Shown: positions 54,483 to 64,000, counted from the stretch's first letter. The stretch is 64,000 nucleotides of DNA from Hansschlegelia quercus (GCF_004310425.1 NZ_SIUB01000009.1:1-64000), one strand, 5' to 3'. The notes: generated from the letters alone by a model not told the origin. A program made the numbers and translations.

Positions 54483-55451
54483 TCACGCCTGCTTGGCGTA
54501 GATGTCCATGATGTCGTTCAGCAGCTTGATCGCCTCGTCGCGCGGGCGCTGGAAGGCGTTGCGGCCCATGATGGAGCCGAATGCGCCGCCGGCCGCGATC
54601 TGGCTGATTTCCTCCAGAACCGCGTTAGCGTCGCTTTTCGCCTCGCCGCCGGAGAAGATCACGATGCGGCGGCCGTTAAAGCAAGACTTAACGACGTCGC
54701 GGATGCGGTCCGACAGGCTGTCCAGCTTGATGTCGCCGGCCTTGTAGGCCTTCTTCGCCGGGTCGAGGTGGATTGCATCAGTCGGCGGCTTGACCTTGAT
54801 GATGTGCGCGCCGAGCAGCGCCGCGATATGCGCGGCGTAGGCGATCACGTCGGCTGCGGTCTCGCCCTTCTTGTCGAGCGTGCCGCCGCGGGCGTAGGAC
54901 CAGATCACCACGGCGAGGCCGACGGACTTGGCTTCCGCGGAGAGTTCGCGGATCTCCTCCATCTGGTCGTAGGCTACGTCCGAGCCGGGATAGATCGTGA
55001 AGCCGATCGCCGAGCAACCGAGGCGGACGGCGTCCTCCACGGACGCCGTCACCGCCTGGTCGGCGTCTTCGTTGAGACGCGACAGCGAGTTCGCGCTGTT
55101 CATCTTGAGGATGGTCGGGATCTGGCCGGCGAAGGTGTCGGCGCCCGCCTCCAGCATGCCGAGCGGGGCCGCGTAGGCGTTCAGCCCCGCGTCGATCGCG
55201 AGCTGGAAGTGGTAGTGCGGGTCATAGGCCGCAGGGTTGACCGAAAACGACCGCGCCGGACCGTGCTCAAAACCCTGATCGACGGGCAGAATGACCAGCT
55301 TGCCAGTGCCGGCGAGGCGGCCGGTCATCAGCAAGCGGAAGAGATTGCCCTTCGTCCCCGGATTGTCGCTCTCGTACCAGGACAGGATTTCCTTCACGCG
55401 GGGCGTGATCGCGAGCGGGCGCGCGGCGGTGATCGGGGTCGAGACGTTCAT
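54483..55451 (-). CDS. fbaB: class I fructose-bisphosphate aldolase (FbaB/DhnA type)
   Basis: 322 residues. The Schiff-base Lys is in HIIKVKPP, with DQGFEHGP, SVEDAVRLGCSAIGFTIYPG and SGGEAKSD marking the archaeal-type DhnA family. It splits or joins fructose 1,6-bisphosphate in the cytoplasm without metal. It lies downstream of pgk, gap and tkt on the same strand, with a terminator after it. Confidence 0.94.
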   Translation of the reverse strand: MNVSTPITAARPLAITPRVKEILSWYESDNPGTKGNLFRLLMTGRLAGTGKLVILPVDQGFEHGPARSFSVNPAAYDPHYHFQLAIDAGLNAYAAPLGMLEAGADTFAGQIPTILKMNSANSLSRLNEDADQAVTASVEDAVRLGCSAIGFTIYPGSDVAYDQMEEIRELSAEAKSVGLAVVIWSYARGGTLDKKGETAADVIAYAAHIAALLGAHIIKVKPPTDAIHLDPAKKAYKAGDIKLDSLSDRIRDVVKSCFNGRRIVIFSGGEAKSDANAVLEEISQIAAGGAFGSIMGRNAFQRPRDEAIKLLNDIMDIYAKQA

Positions 55452-55507
55452 CGGGTTCTCGGTTTTCTCGCGTCAGGTTTCGTCAGGGGCACTATAGGGC
55501 GGCGACG

Positions 55508-56713
55508 TCAGCTTGTCGCGCGAAGCGCGGCGACGCCGGGCAGGTCCTTGCCCTCGAGCCACTCGAGAAAGGCGCCGCCGGCGGTCGAAACATAAGAGAA
55601 CTTGTCCGTGACGCCTGCATGATTGAGCGCGGCGACGGTATCCCCGCCGCCTGCGACCGAAAGCAGCCGGCCTTCTTCCGTGAACTCCGCGGCCTTCTTC
55701 GCGACCGCGACGGTGCCGGTGTCGAAGGGGGTGAGTTCGAACGCGCCGAAGGGTCCGTTCCACACCAGCGTCTTGGCCTGCGCCAGCACCACCGCGACCT
55801 CGTCGACCGATTGCTGACCGATGTCGAGGATCATCTCGTCCGCATGAACGTCGGAAGCCGTGGTCACCCGGTTCTCGGCGTTCGCCTTGAACTCCTTGGC
55901 GAGCCGGACGTCGTTCGGCAGCACGATCTGGCAGTCAGCCGCCTTCGCCTTGGCGAGGATGTCGCGGGCGGTGTCGAGCAGGTCCTTCTCGCACAGCGAC
56001 TTGCCGACCTCGACGCCCTTAGCCGCAAGGAAGGTGTTCGCCATGCCGCCGCCGATGACGAGATAGTCGACCTTGGAGACGAGGTTGCCGAGGAGGTCGA
56101 GCTTGCTCGAGACCTTGGCGCCTCCGACGACCGCGACCACGGGCCGCTCGGGGTCGCCAAGCGCGCGGGTCAGCGCGTCGAGCTCCGCCTGCATGGAGCG
56201 CCCGGCATAGGCCGGCAGCAACTTCGCGACGCCTTCCGTCGAGGCGTGCGCGCGGTGGGCGGCCGAGAAGGCGTCGTTGACGTAGATGTCGCCGAGCTTC
56301 GCCAGCGCCGCCGCGAATTCCGGATCGTTCTTCTCCTCGCCGGCATGGAAGCGGGTGTTTTCGAGCAGCAGCACGTCGCCGGGCGTCAGCTTCGCGACCG
56401 CCGCCTCAGCCGCCTCGCCCACGCAATCGTCGGCGAACTGCACGTCCTGCTTGAGGACCGTCTCCAGCGCGGAGACGACGGCCTTGAGCGACTGGCTCTC
56501 GTCGCGCTTGCCCTTTGGCCGGCCGAAATGTGCGAGCAGAACGGTCTTCGCCCCCTTCTGGGCGAGTTCGCCGATCGTCGGCGCGATCGCGGTCAGCCTC
56601 GTGTCATCGGTGACCCGCGCGCCATCCATCGGAACGTTCAGATCGACCCGCACGAGCACGCGCTTGCCGGCGACATTGACGTCGTCGAGGGTCTTGAAGG
56701 CGGTCATGGACAA
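55508..56713 (-). CDS. pgk: phosphoglycerate kinase
   Basis: 401 residues, standard length. Signatures: [66 protein letters not shown] (in two parts) and [13 protein letters not shown]. It interconverts 1,3-bisphosphoglycerate and 3-phosphoglycerate with ADP/ATP. Between gap and fbaB, so one carbon block. Confidence 0.98.
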   Translation of the reverse strand: MSMTAFKTLDDVNVAGKRVLVRVDLNVPMDGARVTDDTRLTAIAPTIGELAQKGAKTVLLAHFGRPKGKRDESQSLKAVVSALETVLKQDVQFADDCVGEAAEAAVAKLTPGDVLLLENTRFHAGEEKNDPEFAAALAKLGDIYVNDAFSAAHRAHASTEGVAKLLPAYAGRSMQAELDALTRALGDPERPVVAVVGGAKVSSKLDLLGNLVSKVDYLVIGGGMANTFLAAKGVEVGKSLCEKDLLDTARDILAKAKAADCQIVLPNDVRLAKEFKANAENRVTTASDVHADEMILDIGQQSVDEVAVVLAQAKTLVWNGPFGAFELTPFDTGTVAVAKKAAEFTEEGRLLSVAGGGDTVAALNHAGVTDKFSYVSTAGGAFLEWLEGKDLPGVAALRATS

Positions 56714-56850
56714 AAATCCCCGGAGCAGGCTTCGAGGGTCGTTCTAGAGAATTTTAAGCGTCCCGCCACCCGGTGCGACGTCGCATTCACGGAGAATTCT
56801 CCGATTGGCGGCGCTTGGGTCCGGCCGTGGGCCGGAGATCCGAAGCCAAA

Positions 56851-56880
56851 AGAAAACGCGCGGCGTGAAGGCCGCGCGTT
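56851..56880 (-). terminator. intrinsic terminator after gap
   Basis: On the minus strand, AACGCGCGGC / GCCGCGCGTT with a 6-base loop, followed by TTTTCTTTT. It separates gap from pgk, so the two are probably separate units. Confidence 0.85.
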
Positions 56881-56923
56881 CTGAAATTCTTCGAACCGGC
56901 CCAGCGCCGGGGCGGCTGGACGC

Positions 56924-57937
56924 TCAGCCGAGCAGCTTGCCCAGAGCGACTGCGGTGTCCGACATGCGGGATGAGAAGCCCCACTCGTTATCGTACCAGG
57001 CCATCACGCGCACGAAATTGCCTTCGAGCACCTTGGTCTGGTCGAGCGCGAAGCTCGACGAATGCGGGTTGTGGTTGAAGTCGGACGAGACCAGCGGCGC
57101 GTCGACGATGTCGAGAATGCCCTTCATCGGGCCGGCGGCCGCGGCCTTCATCGCGTCGTTGACCTCGTCGACCGTCGTCGGACGCTTCGGCACGAACTTG
57201 AAGTCGATGACCGAGACGTTCGGCGTCGGCACGCGGATCGACACGCCGTCGAGCTTGCCCTTGAGCTCCGGCAGCACGAGGCCGACGGCCTTAGCGGCGC
57301 CGGTAGAGGTCGGGATCATGGACAGCGCCGCGGCGCGGCCGCGGTAGAGGTCCTTGTGCATGGTGTCGAGCGTCGGCTGATCGCCCGTATAGGAATGAAT
57401 TGTCGTCATGAAGCCGCGCTCGATGCCGATCGCGTCGTTCAGGACCTTGGCGACGGGCGCCAGGCAGTTGGTGGTGCAGGACGCGTTCGAGACGATCAGG
57501 TGGTCCTTCGTCAGCTTGTCCTCGTTGACGCCGAATACGACGGTCAGGTCGACGCCGTCGCCAGGCGCCGAGACGATGACGCGCTTGGCGCCCGCCTGAA
57601 GGTGGGCTGCCGCCTTGTCCTTCGCGGTGAAGATGCCGGTGCATTCGAGCGCGATGTCGACGCCGAGCTCGCCATGCGGCAGCTCGGCGGGATTGCGGAT
57701 CGCGGTGACCTTGATGTCGCCGTGGCCTGCGACGGTGATGACGTCGCCGTTCACGGTGACTTCGGCCGGGAAGCGGCCATGCACGCTGTCGTAGCGCAGC
57801 AGATGCGCGTTGGTCTCGACCGGGCCGAGATCGTTGATCGCGACCACCTGGATGTCCTTGCGCCCGGATTCGACGATGGCGCGCAGGACGAGCCGTCCGA
57901 TGCGTCCGAAACCGTTGATCGCGACCTTCACAGCCAT
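56924..57937 (-). CDS. gap: glyceraldehyde-3-phosphate dehydrogenase, type I
   Basis: 337 residues. NAD-binding [13 protein letters not shown] at the N-terminus, catalytic Cys in [12 protein letters not shown], and [12 protein letters not shown] near the C-terminus. The start follows GGAGAAGC; the open frame runs 69 bases further up without coding character. It lies 160 bases downstream of tkt. Confidence 0.98.
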   Translation of the reverse strand: MAVKVAINGFGRIGRLVLRAIVESGRKDIQVVAINDLGPVETNAHLLRYDSVHGRFPAEVTVNGDVITVAGHGDIKVTAIRNPAELPHGELGVDIALECTGIFTAKDKAAAHLQAGAKRVIVSAPGDGVDLTVVFGVNEDKLTKDHLIVSNASCTTNCLAPVAKVLNDAIGIERGFMTTIHSYTGDQPTLDTMHKDLYRGRAAALSMIPTSTGAAKAVGLVLPELKGKLDGVSIRVPTPNVSVIDFKFVPKRPTTVDEVNDAMKAAAAGPMKGILDIVDAPLVSSDFNHNPHSSSFALDQTKVLEGNFVRVMAWYDNEWGFSSRMSDTAVALGKLLG

Positions 57938-58097
57938 GGTGGCGCTTCTCCTCAATCTACAATGGGCGCTTCGAAGCGCCCGTGCCGACCTGCGGGCGCA
58001 AACCATCGGTTGCGCCGCGCGGCTTATATGGCGGATCGCACGCCAAATTGCGCATGAATTTTGTGCGTGTGGTTCATGCGCGACGGTGAAGCCTGGT

Positions 58098-60089
58098 TCA
58101 GGCCGCCGTCCCGCGCAGGGACTTCACCAGCTCGACGACCGCGTCCGCGGTGATGCCGAACTTCTTGTAGACCTCGCCCGCAGGTCCGCTTTCGCCGAAG
58201 CTGTGCATCCCCACGAAGCCGCCGGAGGAGCCGACGATCGCGTCCCAACCCTGACGGATGGCGGCCTCGATCGCGATCTTCACCGGCGCCGTGCCGATCG
58301 TCTCGGCGCGGTACGAGCCGGGCTGGTCGAAGAACAGCTCGAAGCAAGGAACTGAGACGACGCGGGTCTTCACGCCCGCCGCGTCCAGGACCTTCTTGGC
58401 TTCGACCGCGAGGCTGACCTCGGAGCCGGAGGCGAACAGGCTGACTTCCGCCACACCGTCGGCGCCCGCGAGTTCGTAGGCGCCCTTGGCCGTCAGGTTT
58501 TCGCCGGCGTCCTTCAACCGGAGCTGCGGCAGGTTCTGACGGGTGAGGGCCAGCACGCTCGGCCGCTCGAGGCTGGCGACGGCGATCTCCCAGGCCTCCG
58601 CGGTCTCGATCGTGTCCGCCGGGCGGAACACGTTGAGGTTCGGAATCGCCCGCAAGCTCGCCAGATGCTCGACCGGCTGGTGGGTCGGGCCATCCTCGCC
58701 GACGCCGATGGAATCGTGCGTGAACACCTGGATCACGCGGATCTTCATGAGCGCCGCAAGGCGGAGCGGCGGGCGGCAGTAGTCGGAGAACACCAGGAAG
58801 GTCGAGCCGACCGGCAGGATGCCGCCGTGGATCGCCATGCCGTTGATCGCGCCGCACATGCCGTGCTCGCGGATGCCCCAGTGCATGAACGACCCGCCGT
58901 AGTCGCCCGGCGTGATGACCTTCATGTTCTTGGTGAGCGTGTTGTTCGACGGCGTGAGGTCGGCCGATCCCGAGACCAGTTCCGGCAGCTCGCTTCGCAC
59001 GACGGTGAGCGCGGCCTCGCCGGCCTTGCGCGTCGCCATTTCTTTCGGCTCGGCGTAGAGCTTCGCCTTGTAGTCCGCCATCGCCTTGCCGAAGGTCTTC
59101 GGAAGCCCACCCTTGAGGCGGCGCTCCAGATCCTCACGGACGCCGGCGTCGAGCGCGGCGTAGCGGCTTTCCCATTCCTTCCGCTGGTCGGCCCCGCGGC
59201 TGCCGGCTTGCTCCCAAGCGGATTTTACGTCGCCGGGCACTTCGAAAGCGGGGTAGGGCCAGTCGAGCTCCTTACGGGCGGCCGCGACCTCGTCCGCGCC
59301 GAGCGCCGAGCCATGCACCTTCTCGGTGCCGCCTTTGTTCGGGGCGCCGAAGCCGATGATCGTCTTGCAGGCGATCAGGGTCGGCTTGTCCGACCCTTCG
59401 GTCGCCCTCAGCGCCGCCTCGATCGCCTCGTCGTCATGGCCGTCGATCTCGACGGCGTTCCAGCCGCAGGCCTTGAAGCGCGCGATCTGGTCGACCGAAT
59501 CCGACAGCGAGGTGTGGCCGTCGATGGAGATGCCGTTGTCGTCATAGAGGAAGACGAGCTTCGACAGCTTGTAGTGCCCGGCGATCGCGATCGCCTCCTG
59601 GCTGACGCCCTCCATCAGGTCGCCGTCGGAGCAGATCGCAAAGGTGCGGTGGTCGAAGAGCGTCGGATATTCAGCGGCGAGGATGCGCTCGGCGAGCGCC
59701 AGGCCGACGGAGTTCGAGATGCCGGCGCCGAGCGGGCCGGTCGTAGTCTCGACGCTCTCGGTGTGGCCGCGCTCGGGGTGTCCCGGCGTCTTGGAGCCGA
59801 CCTGCCGGAAGTTCTTGAGCTGGTCGATCGTCATCTCCTTCGAGCCCGTGAGGTGAAGGAGAGAGTAGAGCAGCATCGAGCCGTGACCGGCGGAGAGGAT
59901 GAAGCGGTCGCGGTCGATCCAATGCGGATCGGTCGCGTCGTATTTCAGGACCTTGGTGAACAGCACGGTGGCGACGTCGGCCATGCCCATCGGCATGCCG
60001 GGATGGCCCGAATTGGCCTTTTCGACTGCGTCCATCGAGAGCGCGCGGATCGCGTTCGCCATCCGGCGGATCGTGGGAGCGTCGGTCAT
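58098..60089 (-). CDS. tkt: transketolase
   Basis: 663 residues. Thiamine diphosphate motif [13 protein letters not shown] with the following [12 protein letters not shown]-terminal [15 protein letters not shown], and pyrimidine-binding [13 protein letters not shown]. It shuffles two-carbon units in the pentose phosphate or Calvin cycle. It begins the tkt-gap-pgk-fba series. The ATG at 60089 is chosen (family start MTDAPT). Confidence 0.97.
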   Translation of the reverse strand: MTDAPTIRRMANAIRALSMDAVEKANSGHPGMPMGMADVATVLFTKVLKYDATDPHWIDRDRFILSAGHGSMLLYSLLHLTGSKEMTIDQLKNFRQVGSKTPGHPERGHTESVETTTGPLGAGISNSVGLALAERILAAEYPTLFDHRTFAICSDGDLMEGVSQEAIAIAGHYKLSKLVFLYDDNGISIDGHTSLSDSVDQIARFKACGWNAVEIDGHDDEAIEAALRATEGSDKPTLIACKTIIGFGAPNKGGTEKVHGSALGADEVAAARKELDWPYPAFEVPGDVKSAWEQAGSRGADQRKEWESRYAALDAGVREDLERRLKGGLPKTFGKAMADYKAKLYAEPKEMATRKAGEAALTVVRSELPELVSGSADLTPSNNTLTKNMKVITPGDYGGSFMHWGIREHGMCGAINGMAIHGGILPVGSTFLVFSDYCRPPLRLAALMKIRVIQVFTHDSIGVGEDGPTHQPVEHLASLRAIPNLNVFRPADTIETAEAWEIAVASLERPSVLALTRQNLPQLRLKDAGENLTAKGAYELAGADGVAEVSLFASGSEVSLAVEAKKVLDAAGVKTRVVSVPCFELFFDQPGSYRAETIGTAPVKIAIEAAIRQGWDAIVGSSGGFVGMHSFGESGPAGEVYKKFGITADAVVELVKSLRGTAA

Positions 60090-60420
60090 TGGCTGTCCGT
60101 CCAATCTTGAAGATGCGCTGAGGAAGCGCGCGCCTGGCTGCTGGCGAAACCGTCATCGGCGCGGCGCCGTTCCCCGCGAAAACGAGGCCGGTCCGTCATT
60201 TGGCTGGGACGTTTAAGGTGGCTCTCCTTCATGTCAATACGAGTACGGCGCAGGCCGCTCATGCTAGGGGCTCGGCGTTTGGGCCTTCGTTCCTGCAAGC
60301 CGCGGTGGACGATAGCCGGCCGCGCATTGACGGGCTTTTGCTTCGCCGCCTAAGCTGCCGCTCGCAAGATGTTGTTGCAGCGCGAAAATTGGTCAAGCAG
60401 GTGAACCGGGGGGCAGGGGC
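60090..60420. other. divergent intergenic region
   Basis: 331 bases between tkt and the DUF4164 gene, holding the promoters of both. No gene and no distinct regulatory motif are recognised. Confidence 0.5.
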
Positions 60421-60693
60421 GTGGGTGAGCTCGACGTCGCGCTGAAGCGCCTCGACCACGCGCTGGATGCGGCCGAAGCGGCCGTCGGCCGCGCGCTCGA
60501 CGCCGCGGATTCCGGCCGCGCCCGGGAAGAGGAGTTGACCGCGTTCGCTGACGATCGGCTGCGCCTGATCGAACTGCTCGACGTCTCCGCAGCGCAGGCG
60601 GAATCCGCGAACGTCGCACGCCAGGAAATTTCCGCCCGGGTTGAAGCTGCGATCGCGGCGGTCGAGACCGTTCTCGCCGAGAGCGAGGGCTGA
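60421..60693 (+). CDS. DUF4164 coiled-coil protein
   Basis: 90 residues, GTG start. Almost entirely heptad-like helix (LDVALKRLDHALDAAEAAV at the start). DUF4164 proteins are encoded just before zapA in many Rhizobiales; the neighbourhood suggests a role in division. Function unproven. zapA follows 4 bases after the stop. Confidence 0.85.
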   Translation: MGELDVALKRLDHALDAAEAAVGRALDAADSGRAREEELTAFADDRLRLIELLDVSAAQAESANVARQEISARVEAAIAAVETVLAESEG

Positions 60694-60697
60694 TCCG

Positions 60698-61069
60698 ATG
60701 GCGCAGGTGACGGTCCAGATCGGCGGACGCGACTACAAGATGGCCTGCGGAGAGGGTGAGGAGGAGCACCTCCTGAGCCTCGCCCGCGAGGTCGACGCGA
60801 GGCATGCCGAGCTGAGAGGCCAGTTCGGCGAGGTCGGCGACAACCGGCTCTCCATCATGACCGCGATCATGATGGCCGACGAGCTCAACGAGGCGAAGCG
60901 CCGTCACAAGGCGCTGCAGGTCGAGCTCGAGTCCCTCAAGGTCGCGGATAAGGACGCCGTGCGCGCCTTCGACCAGCGCCACGCCGAAGTCGCCGACCAC
61001 ATCGCCGCCGCCGCCGAAAGGCTGGAGCGGCTGGCGGAGGAACTGGCTGAGGGCGTGAAGCGGGAGTAA
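60698..61069 (+). CDS. zapA: cell division protein ZapA
   Basis: 123 residues. The ZapA globular head (VTVQIGGRDYKMACGEGEEE, SLAREVDARHAEL) is followed by a long coiled coil. ZapA crosslinks FtsZ filaments at the division site. The ATG at 60698 is used because the frame upstream overlaps the DUF4164 gene. It sits before the 6S RNA, as in most alphaproteobacteria. Confidence 0.95.
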   Translation: MAQVTVQIGGRDYKMACGEGEEEHLLSLAREVDARHAELRGQFGEVGDNRLSIMTAIMMADELNEAKRRHKALQVELESLKVADKDAVRAFDQRHAEVADHIAAAAERLERLAEELAEGVKRE

Positions 61070-61139
61070 GGGGCGGAGCGGCGACGGCGGCGCTCCTCAT
61101 TGGTCTGGCGCTTCGCCTCTCCGTCGCTTATCTTCATCC

Positions 61140-61302
61140 GTGCGGTGCTGCGGGGCGCGTCAGGAACTTTGAATCCCCGGGCCCTTACGATTCCGAACGG
61201 GAGCTGTCACTGGCCTCGACCGTGGTCTTGGTCATTACGGCGCCCACCTACTCTGTAGGTGTCCCGGGATCTATACCTCCAACGGCCACCGTGGCTCCGC
61301 AC
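61140..61302 (+). ncRNA. ssrS: 6S RNA
   Basis: About 163 bases between zapA and the 5-formyl-THF cyclo-ligase gene, the conserved place of 6S RNA. The ends pair (GTGCGG at 61140 with CCGCAC at 61297). GC-rich arms flank a large open central bubble, the shape that mimics an open promoter and sequesters sigma-70 RNA polymerase. The exact ends are estimated from the pairing. Confidence 0.85.
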
Positions 61303-61316
61303 TCTTCCTCCTCGGC

Positions 61317-61910
61317 ATGAACCAGAAGACCACCGCCTCCATCGACGAGCGCAAGGCGGCCCTCAGGGCGCAGGCGCTCGGCGCGCGCGCCGCGTTGGGG
61401 GCCGACATCCGCGCGGCGGCGGCGGAGGCGATCGCGACCGAGGGCGCCGCGCTCGTCGCCCGCGAGAAGCCGGCCTGCGTCTCCTTGTTCGTATCCGTGC
61501 GCGGCGAGATCGACATCGGCCCGCTTGCCGCGAAGCTTGCCGAGGCCGGCGTGTCGATGTGCCTCCCGACGATCGTCCAGAAGGGGGAGCCGCTCGTCTT
61601 CCGCGCCTGGGCTCCCGGAGACGCGCTGGAAGACCGGCGCTTCGGCCTCAAGGAGCCGCCCGCGAGCGCGCCGGAGGTCACGCCTGACCTGCTGTTCGTG
61701 CCGCTCGCGGCCTTCGACCGCGCCGGCGGCCGCATCGGCTATGGCGGCGGCTTCTACGATCGCACGCTGCAGAAACTGCGCGCGACCGGGCCCGCGATGG
61801 CGATCGGCCTCGCCTTCGCCGCTCAGGCGCTCGAGGACGTGCCGGTCGAGCCGCATGACGAGCCGCTCGATGGCGTGCTCACAGAAAACGGCGTCGTAAC
61901 CTTCGGCTGA
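61317..61910 (+). CDS. fthC: 5-formyltetrahydrofolate cyclo-ligase
   Basis: 197 residues. ATP-binding basic N-terminus (IDERKAALRAQAL), substrate region PTIVQKGEPLVFRAW and the C-terminal signature GGRIGYGGGFYDRTL. It recycles 5-formyl-THF to 5,10-methenyl-THF, relevant to C1 metabolism. Directly follows the 6S RNA, as in the ygfA locus of E. coli. Confidence 0.95.
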   Translation: MNQKTTASIDERKAALRAQALGARAALGADIRAAAAEAIATEGAALVAREKPACVSLFVSVRGEIDIGPLAAKLAEAGVSMCLPTIVQKGEPLVFRAWAPGDALEDRRFGLKEPPASAPEVTPDLLFVPLAAFDRAGGRIGYGGGFYDRTLQKLRATGPAMAIGLAFAAQALEDVPVEPHDEPLDGVLTENGVVTFG

Positions 61911-61920
61911 TCGGCTCGCT

Positions 61921-61946
61921 GGAAACCTTGTGGCGGCTCGCGCGTT
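61921..61946 (+). promoter_or_regulatory. near-consensus EcfG-type promoter
   Basis: GGAAA (61921-61925), 17 bases, CGTT (61943-61946), one mismatch to GGAAC-N17-CGTT. The -10 lies 55 bases before the entericidin ATG, almost the same distance as at the 39.2 kb element. Confidence 0.4.
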
Positions 61947-62001
61947 CATCTCGCGCCGCGCCGCTCGGGGCGCCGCCTTATGGCATCGGGAGTTTCCTCA
62001 A

Positions 62002-62127
62002 ATGGCGCGTCGTCTGATCGCTCTTTCCATGCTTCTCGCCTTCTCCGTCACCGTCGCCGGTTGCGCGAACACCGTTCGCGGCGCGAAGCGCGACGTGCAG
62101 GCGACCGGCAACGCAGTCGCACATTGA
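62002..62127 (+). CDS. entericidin-family lipoprotein
   Basis: 41 residues. Signal peptide with lipobox VAGC, then the entericidin tail ANTVRGAKRDVQATGNAV. Entericidins are tiny envelope lipoproteins, of which EcnB in E. coli promotes lysis in stationary phase. The ATG at 62002 is preferred; longer forms add only an Ala/Arg-rich stretch. Expression may depend on the stress promoter upstream. Confidence 0.85.
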   Translation: MARRLIALSMLLAFSVTVAGCANTVRGAKRDVQATGNAVAH

Positions 62128-62232
62128 TTTCGACGGCGCCGCTTCGCGAATCGCGATGACGGCGCCGCGGAGCTTGGATAGTGAAGCGCGTCGGCTGCTC
62201 GGCCGGCGCGCTTTTTCACGTCTGGATCCGAG

Positions 62233-63054
62233 ATGCGGCTACTTTTTCTAGGCGATGTCGTCGGTCGCGCCGGGCGTCTCGCTGTGACGGAGCGTCTGCC
62301 GGAGCTTCGCGAGCGCTGGGCGCTCGATTTCGTCGCGATCAACGGAGAGAACGCCGCCGGCGGCTTCGGCATCACCGAGGCGATCTACCAGGATTTGCTC
62401 GACGCCGGCTGCGACGCCGTCACCCTCGGGAACCACGCTTTCGATCAGCGCGAGGCGCTTGTCTTCGCCGAACGCGCAGACCGCTTGGCGCGGCCGCTCA
62501 ATTTCCCGAAGGGGACGCCCGGCCGCGGCGCCGTGATGGCGGAGGCGCGCAACGGCGCGCGGGTGCTCGTCGTCAACGTCATGGGCAACGTCTTCATGGG
62601 GACCTCGCTCGACGATCCGTTCCGCTCGATCGACGCCGAACTCGCCGCCTGTCCCCTGGGCGAGGCGGTCGACGCTATCGTGGTCGATTTCCACGCCGAG
62701 GCGACAAGCGAGAAACAGGCGTTTGGCCATTTCCTCGACGGCCGCGCCAGCCTCGTGATCGGCACGCACACCCACACCCCCACCTCCGACCACCGCGTGC
62801 TGCCGGGCGGCACGGCCTATATGTCGGACGCCGGCATGTGCGGGGATTATGACGGCGTTCTCGGCATGAAGAAGGATGAGCCGGTCCACCGCTTCCTGAC
62901 CAAGCTCCCCTCCGGCCGGTTCGAGCCGGCGGAAGGCGAGGGCACGCTGTCGGGGCTTGCCGTCGAGATCGACGGCAGAGGGCTCGCGACCCGTGCGGCG
63001 CCGGTGCGGATCGGCGGGGCACTTAGCGAAGCGCTTCCGGACTTCTGGGAGTAA
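62233..63054 (+). CDS. YmdB-type metallophosphoesterase (TIGR00282)
   Basis: 273 residues. Metal motifs FLGDVVGRAG, NGENAAGGFGI, LGNHAFDQ, DFHAEATSEKQA and GTHTHTPTSD are intact. The family includes YmdB of Bacillus, a 2',3'-cyclic nucleotide phosphodiesterase. In many Rhizobiales it follows fthC, as it does here after the entericidin gene. Confidence 0.95.
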   Translation: MRLLFLGDVVGRAGRLAVTERLPELRERWALDFVAINGENAAGGFGITEAIYQDLLDAGCDAVTLGNHAFDQREALVFAERADRLARPLNFPKGTPGRGAVMAEARNGARVLVVNVMGNVFMGTSLDDPFRSIDAELAACPLGEAVDAIVVDFHAEATSEKQAFGHFLDGRASLVIGTHTHTPTSDHRVLPGGTAYMSDAGMCGDYDGVLGMKKDEPVHRFLTKLPSGRFEPAEGEGTLSGLAVEIDGRGLATRAAPVRIGGALSEALPDFWE

Positions 63055-63063
63055 CGGGCCGGA

Positions 63064-63258
63064 TTAGCGCGCGGCCCCGGGCGTCTTACGAGACACCGCG
63101 CCGCGAGGCTGTGAGCCACCGATTTCCGACGCGTCGTTTCGAGAGCGGACAACGCTCAGCGGTTCGGGGCGCGTCGTAGCGTATCGGGCGAAACCATAGC
63201 CGCCAGCCACCATGATCGCCGGCAGGACGAAGTAGGTGATGATTTCGACGAGGCTCAT
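63064..63258 (-). CDS. small single-helix membrane protein
   Basis: 64 residues. One N-terminal membrane helix (about 4-25; ITYFVLPAIMVAGGYGFARY) and a polar basic tail. Family not recognised. It starts 4 bases after the stop of the upstream membrane gene, so the two form one unit. Ends 9 bases from the stop of the phosphoesterase. Confidence 0.6.
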   Translation of the reverse strand: MSLVEIITYFVLPAIMVAGGYGFARYATTRPEPLSVVRSRNDASEIGGSQPRGAVSRKTPGAAR

Positions 63259-63262
63259 CGCT

Positions 63263-63574
63263 TCACGTCCCGTCTTTGAGGTCCGTAAGGACCATTCTCG
63301 CCACCAAATGTAATGCGATCCCCGCCGGAATCCAAACGAGCGACAGCAGGATCGTCCATTGCGACGCGCCTCCTGCGGCGAGCGCAGCGAGGGGCGCGAC
63401 AAAGCCGGCGATGATTGCGCCAGCGGCGATCGTGTTGAACCAGGTCGCGGTGTACTTCAGCTGCTCGTTGTAGACGAGAACGGACGGGCGCCCTGATCCC
63501 GTCAGCGTCTCTGAGGGAGGCTCGGGTGTTTCGCTGGCGGGAGGCGGAGAGCGATCGTCATCTTCTCTCGTCAT
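63263..63574 (-). CDS. small two-helix membrane protein
   Basis: 103 residues. A disordered acidic N-terminus (REDDDRSPPPASETPEPPS) is followed by two membrane helices (about 49-70 and 75-95). Family not recognised. It lies downstream of the isochorismatase-like gene with 14 bases between and upstream of the single-helix protein. Confidence 0.6.
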   Translation of the reverse strand: MTREDDDRSPPPASETPEPPSETLTGSGRPSVLVYNEQLKYTATWFNTIAAGAIIAGFVAPLAALAAGGASQWTILLSLVWIPAGIALHLVARMVLTDLKDGT

Positions 63575-63588
63575 GCGTCCGAGCCCGC

Positions 63589-64000
63589 TTACCTCGACAA
63601 GCCGCCAGCGTCCGGCACGACCACGGCGAACAGATCCGCCAGCCCAGCGAGCGCGCCGTCGTGCACCTCCTGCGCCGAACGTGCGGGCCGGCCGAGCACG
63701 CCCGGCAGCGGGCGGGTCGCCACCGCGTTCTCCACGATGGTGACGCCGTAGCCGATATCGACCGCGGCGCGAGCGGTGGAGTCGACGCACATATGCGTCA
63801 TGAAGCCAGTGAGGATGAGCTTGTCGCGGCCGAGCGCCTTGAGCGCGGGCCCGAACTCGGCATTGGTGAAGCCGTTCGGCAGCGTCTTCTCGAACACCTG
63901 CTCGTCGCCTGAAGGGGCGGCCTGCGGCGCGATCTCGGCGCCTTCCGTGCCGGGAACAAAGACGCCTTCGACATCGCGATGGACGAGATGGACGATCGGC
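63589..64000 (-). CDS. isochorismatase-family cysteine hydrolase (5' end beyond window)
   Basis: 136 residues visible; the N-terminus is cut off by the right edge. Conserved Lys in FEKTLPNGF, the cis-peptide/catalytic region LILTGFMTHMCVDSTAR with the nucleophile Cys, and ARAAVDIGYGVTIVENA. Such hydrolases cleave N-carbamoyl or isochorismate-like substrates; the substrate is unknown. Probably the first gene of a unit with the two small membrane proteins. Confidence 0.85.
   Translation of the reverse strand, partial: PIVHLVHRDVEGVFVPGTEGAEIAPQAAPSGDEQVFEKTLPNGFTNAEFGPALKALGRDKLILTGFMTHMCVDSTARAAVDIGYGVTIVENAVATRPLPGVLGRPARSAQEVHDGALAGLADLFAVVVPDAGGLSR

Overview
The window reads as chromosomal DNA of a high-GC alphaproteobacterium of the Hyphomicrobiales (Rhizobiales). 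This rests on the gene content: an NAD-linked molybdenum formate dehydrogenase operon (fdsGBA-fdhD-fdsD), several small families typical of the order (DUF2852, DUF992, DUF1491, DUF5330, DUF6456, DUF4164), the zapA-6S RNA-5-formyl-THF cyclo-ligase order, and CtrA-like and EcfG-like promoter motifs. The formate dehydrogenase suits a methylotrophic or formate-using lifestyle. The genus is not assigned. I found no rRNA, CRISPR array, insertion sequence or prophage.

Layout. 1-3.7 kb: a gene tail, a membrane GGDEF-EAL protein and two gene-poor stretches, ending at tRNA-Ser(GCU). 3.8-9 kb: envelope and stress genes, a glutathione transferase, and an ECF sigma/anti-sigma pair divergent from a DUF4394 gene; both sides carry the same GCATCC-N16-GGTA promoter. 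9-16.4 kb: a LysR regulator followed by the formate dehydrogenase operon, with a LysR-type operator between them. 16.4-29.1 kb: PAP2 phosphatase, DMT exporter, thiD, a cupin regulator, a MctP-like monocarboxylate symporter with its DUF3311 partner, an FAH hydrolase, an atypical SDR, a PlcP-like phosphoesterase with a GT4 glycosyltransferase (probable membrane lipid remodelling), a conserved unknown gene behind a CtrA box, and the D-glutamate pair dgcN-dgcA. 29.2-33.4 kb: a complete Mla/MCE lipid transporter (permease, ATPase, MCE protein, lipoprotein).

33.4-51.5 kb: mixed metabolism and signalling. It holds a beta-hydroxyacid dehydrogenase, an aspartate aminotransferase, MsrP, an OprB porin, a small secreted protein behind an EcfG-type promoter, a MASE1-PAS-GGDEF cyclase, an orphan MetN-like ATPase with damaged catalytic motifs, a DUF6456 gene, SufE, a PAS histidine kinase, a LysR/tautomerase pair sharing a perfect palindrome, and an inositol monophosphatase. 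51.8-60.1 kb: efp, a Sel1 protein, a ThiE-like protein and the central carbon block fba-pgk-gap-tkt, all on the minus strand. 60.4-64 kb: DUF4164, zapA, 6S RNA, 5-formyl-THF cyclo-ligase, an entericidin, a YmdB-type phosphoesterase, two small membrane proteins and a truncated isochorismatase.

The parts connect in a few ways. Formate oxidation supplies NADH, and the transketolase/GAPDH/PGK/aldolase block carries the sugar phosphates. PlcP-GT4 and Mla both act on membrane lipids. Two stress sigma systems, one local ECF circuit and one EcfG-like, appear to control envelope proteins. Nothing here is a clearly new multi-gene system. The strongest leads are the matched divergent ECF promoters, the degenerate MetN-like protein, the CtrA-box gene and a possible small RNA near 22.5-22.8 kb.
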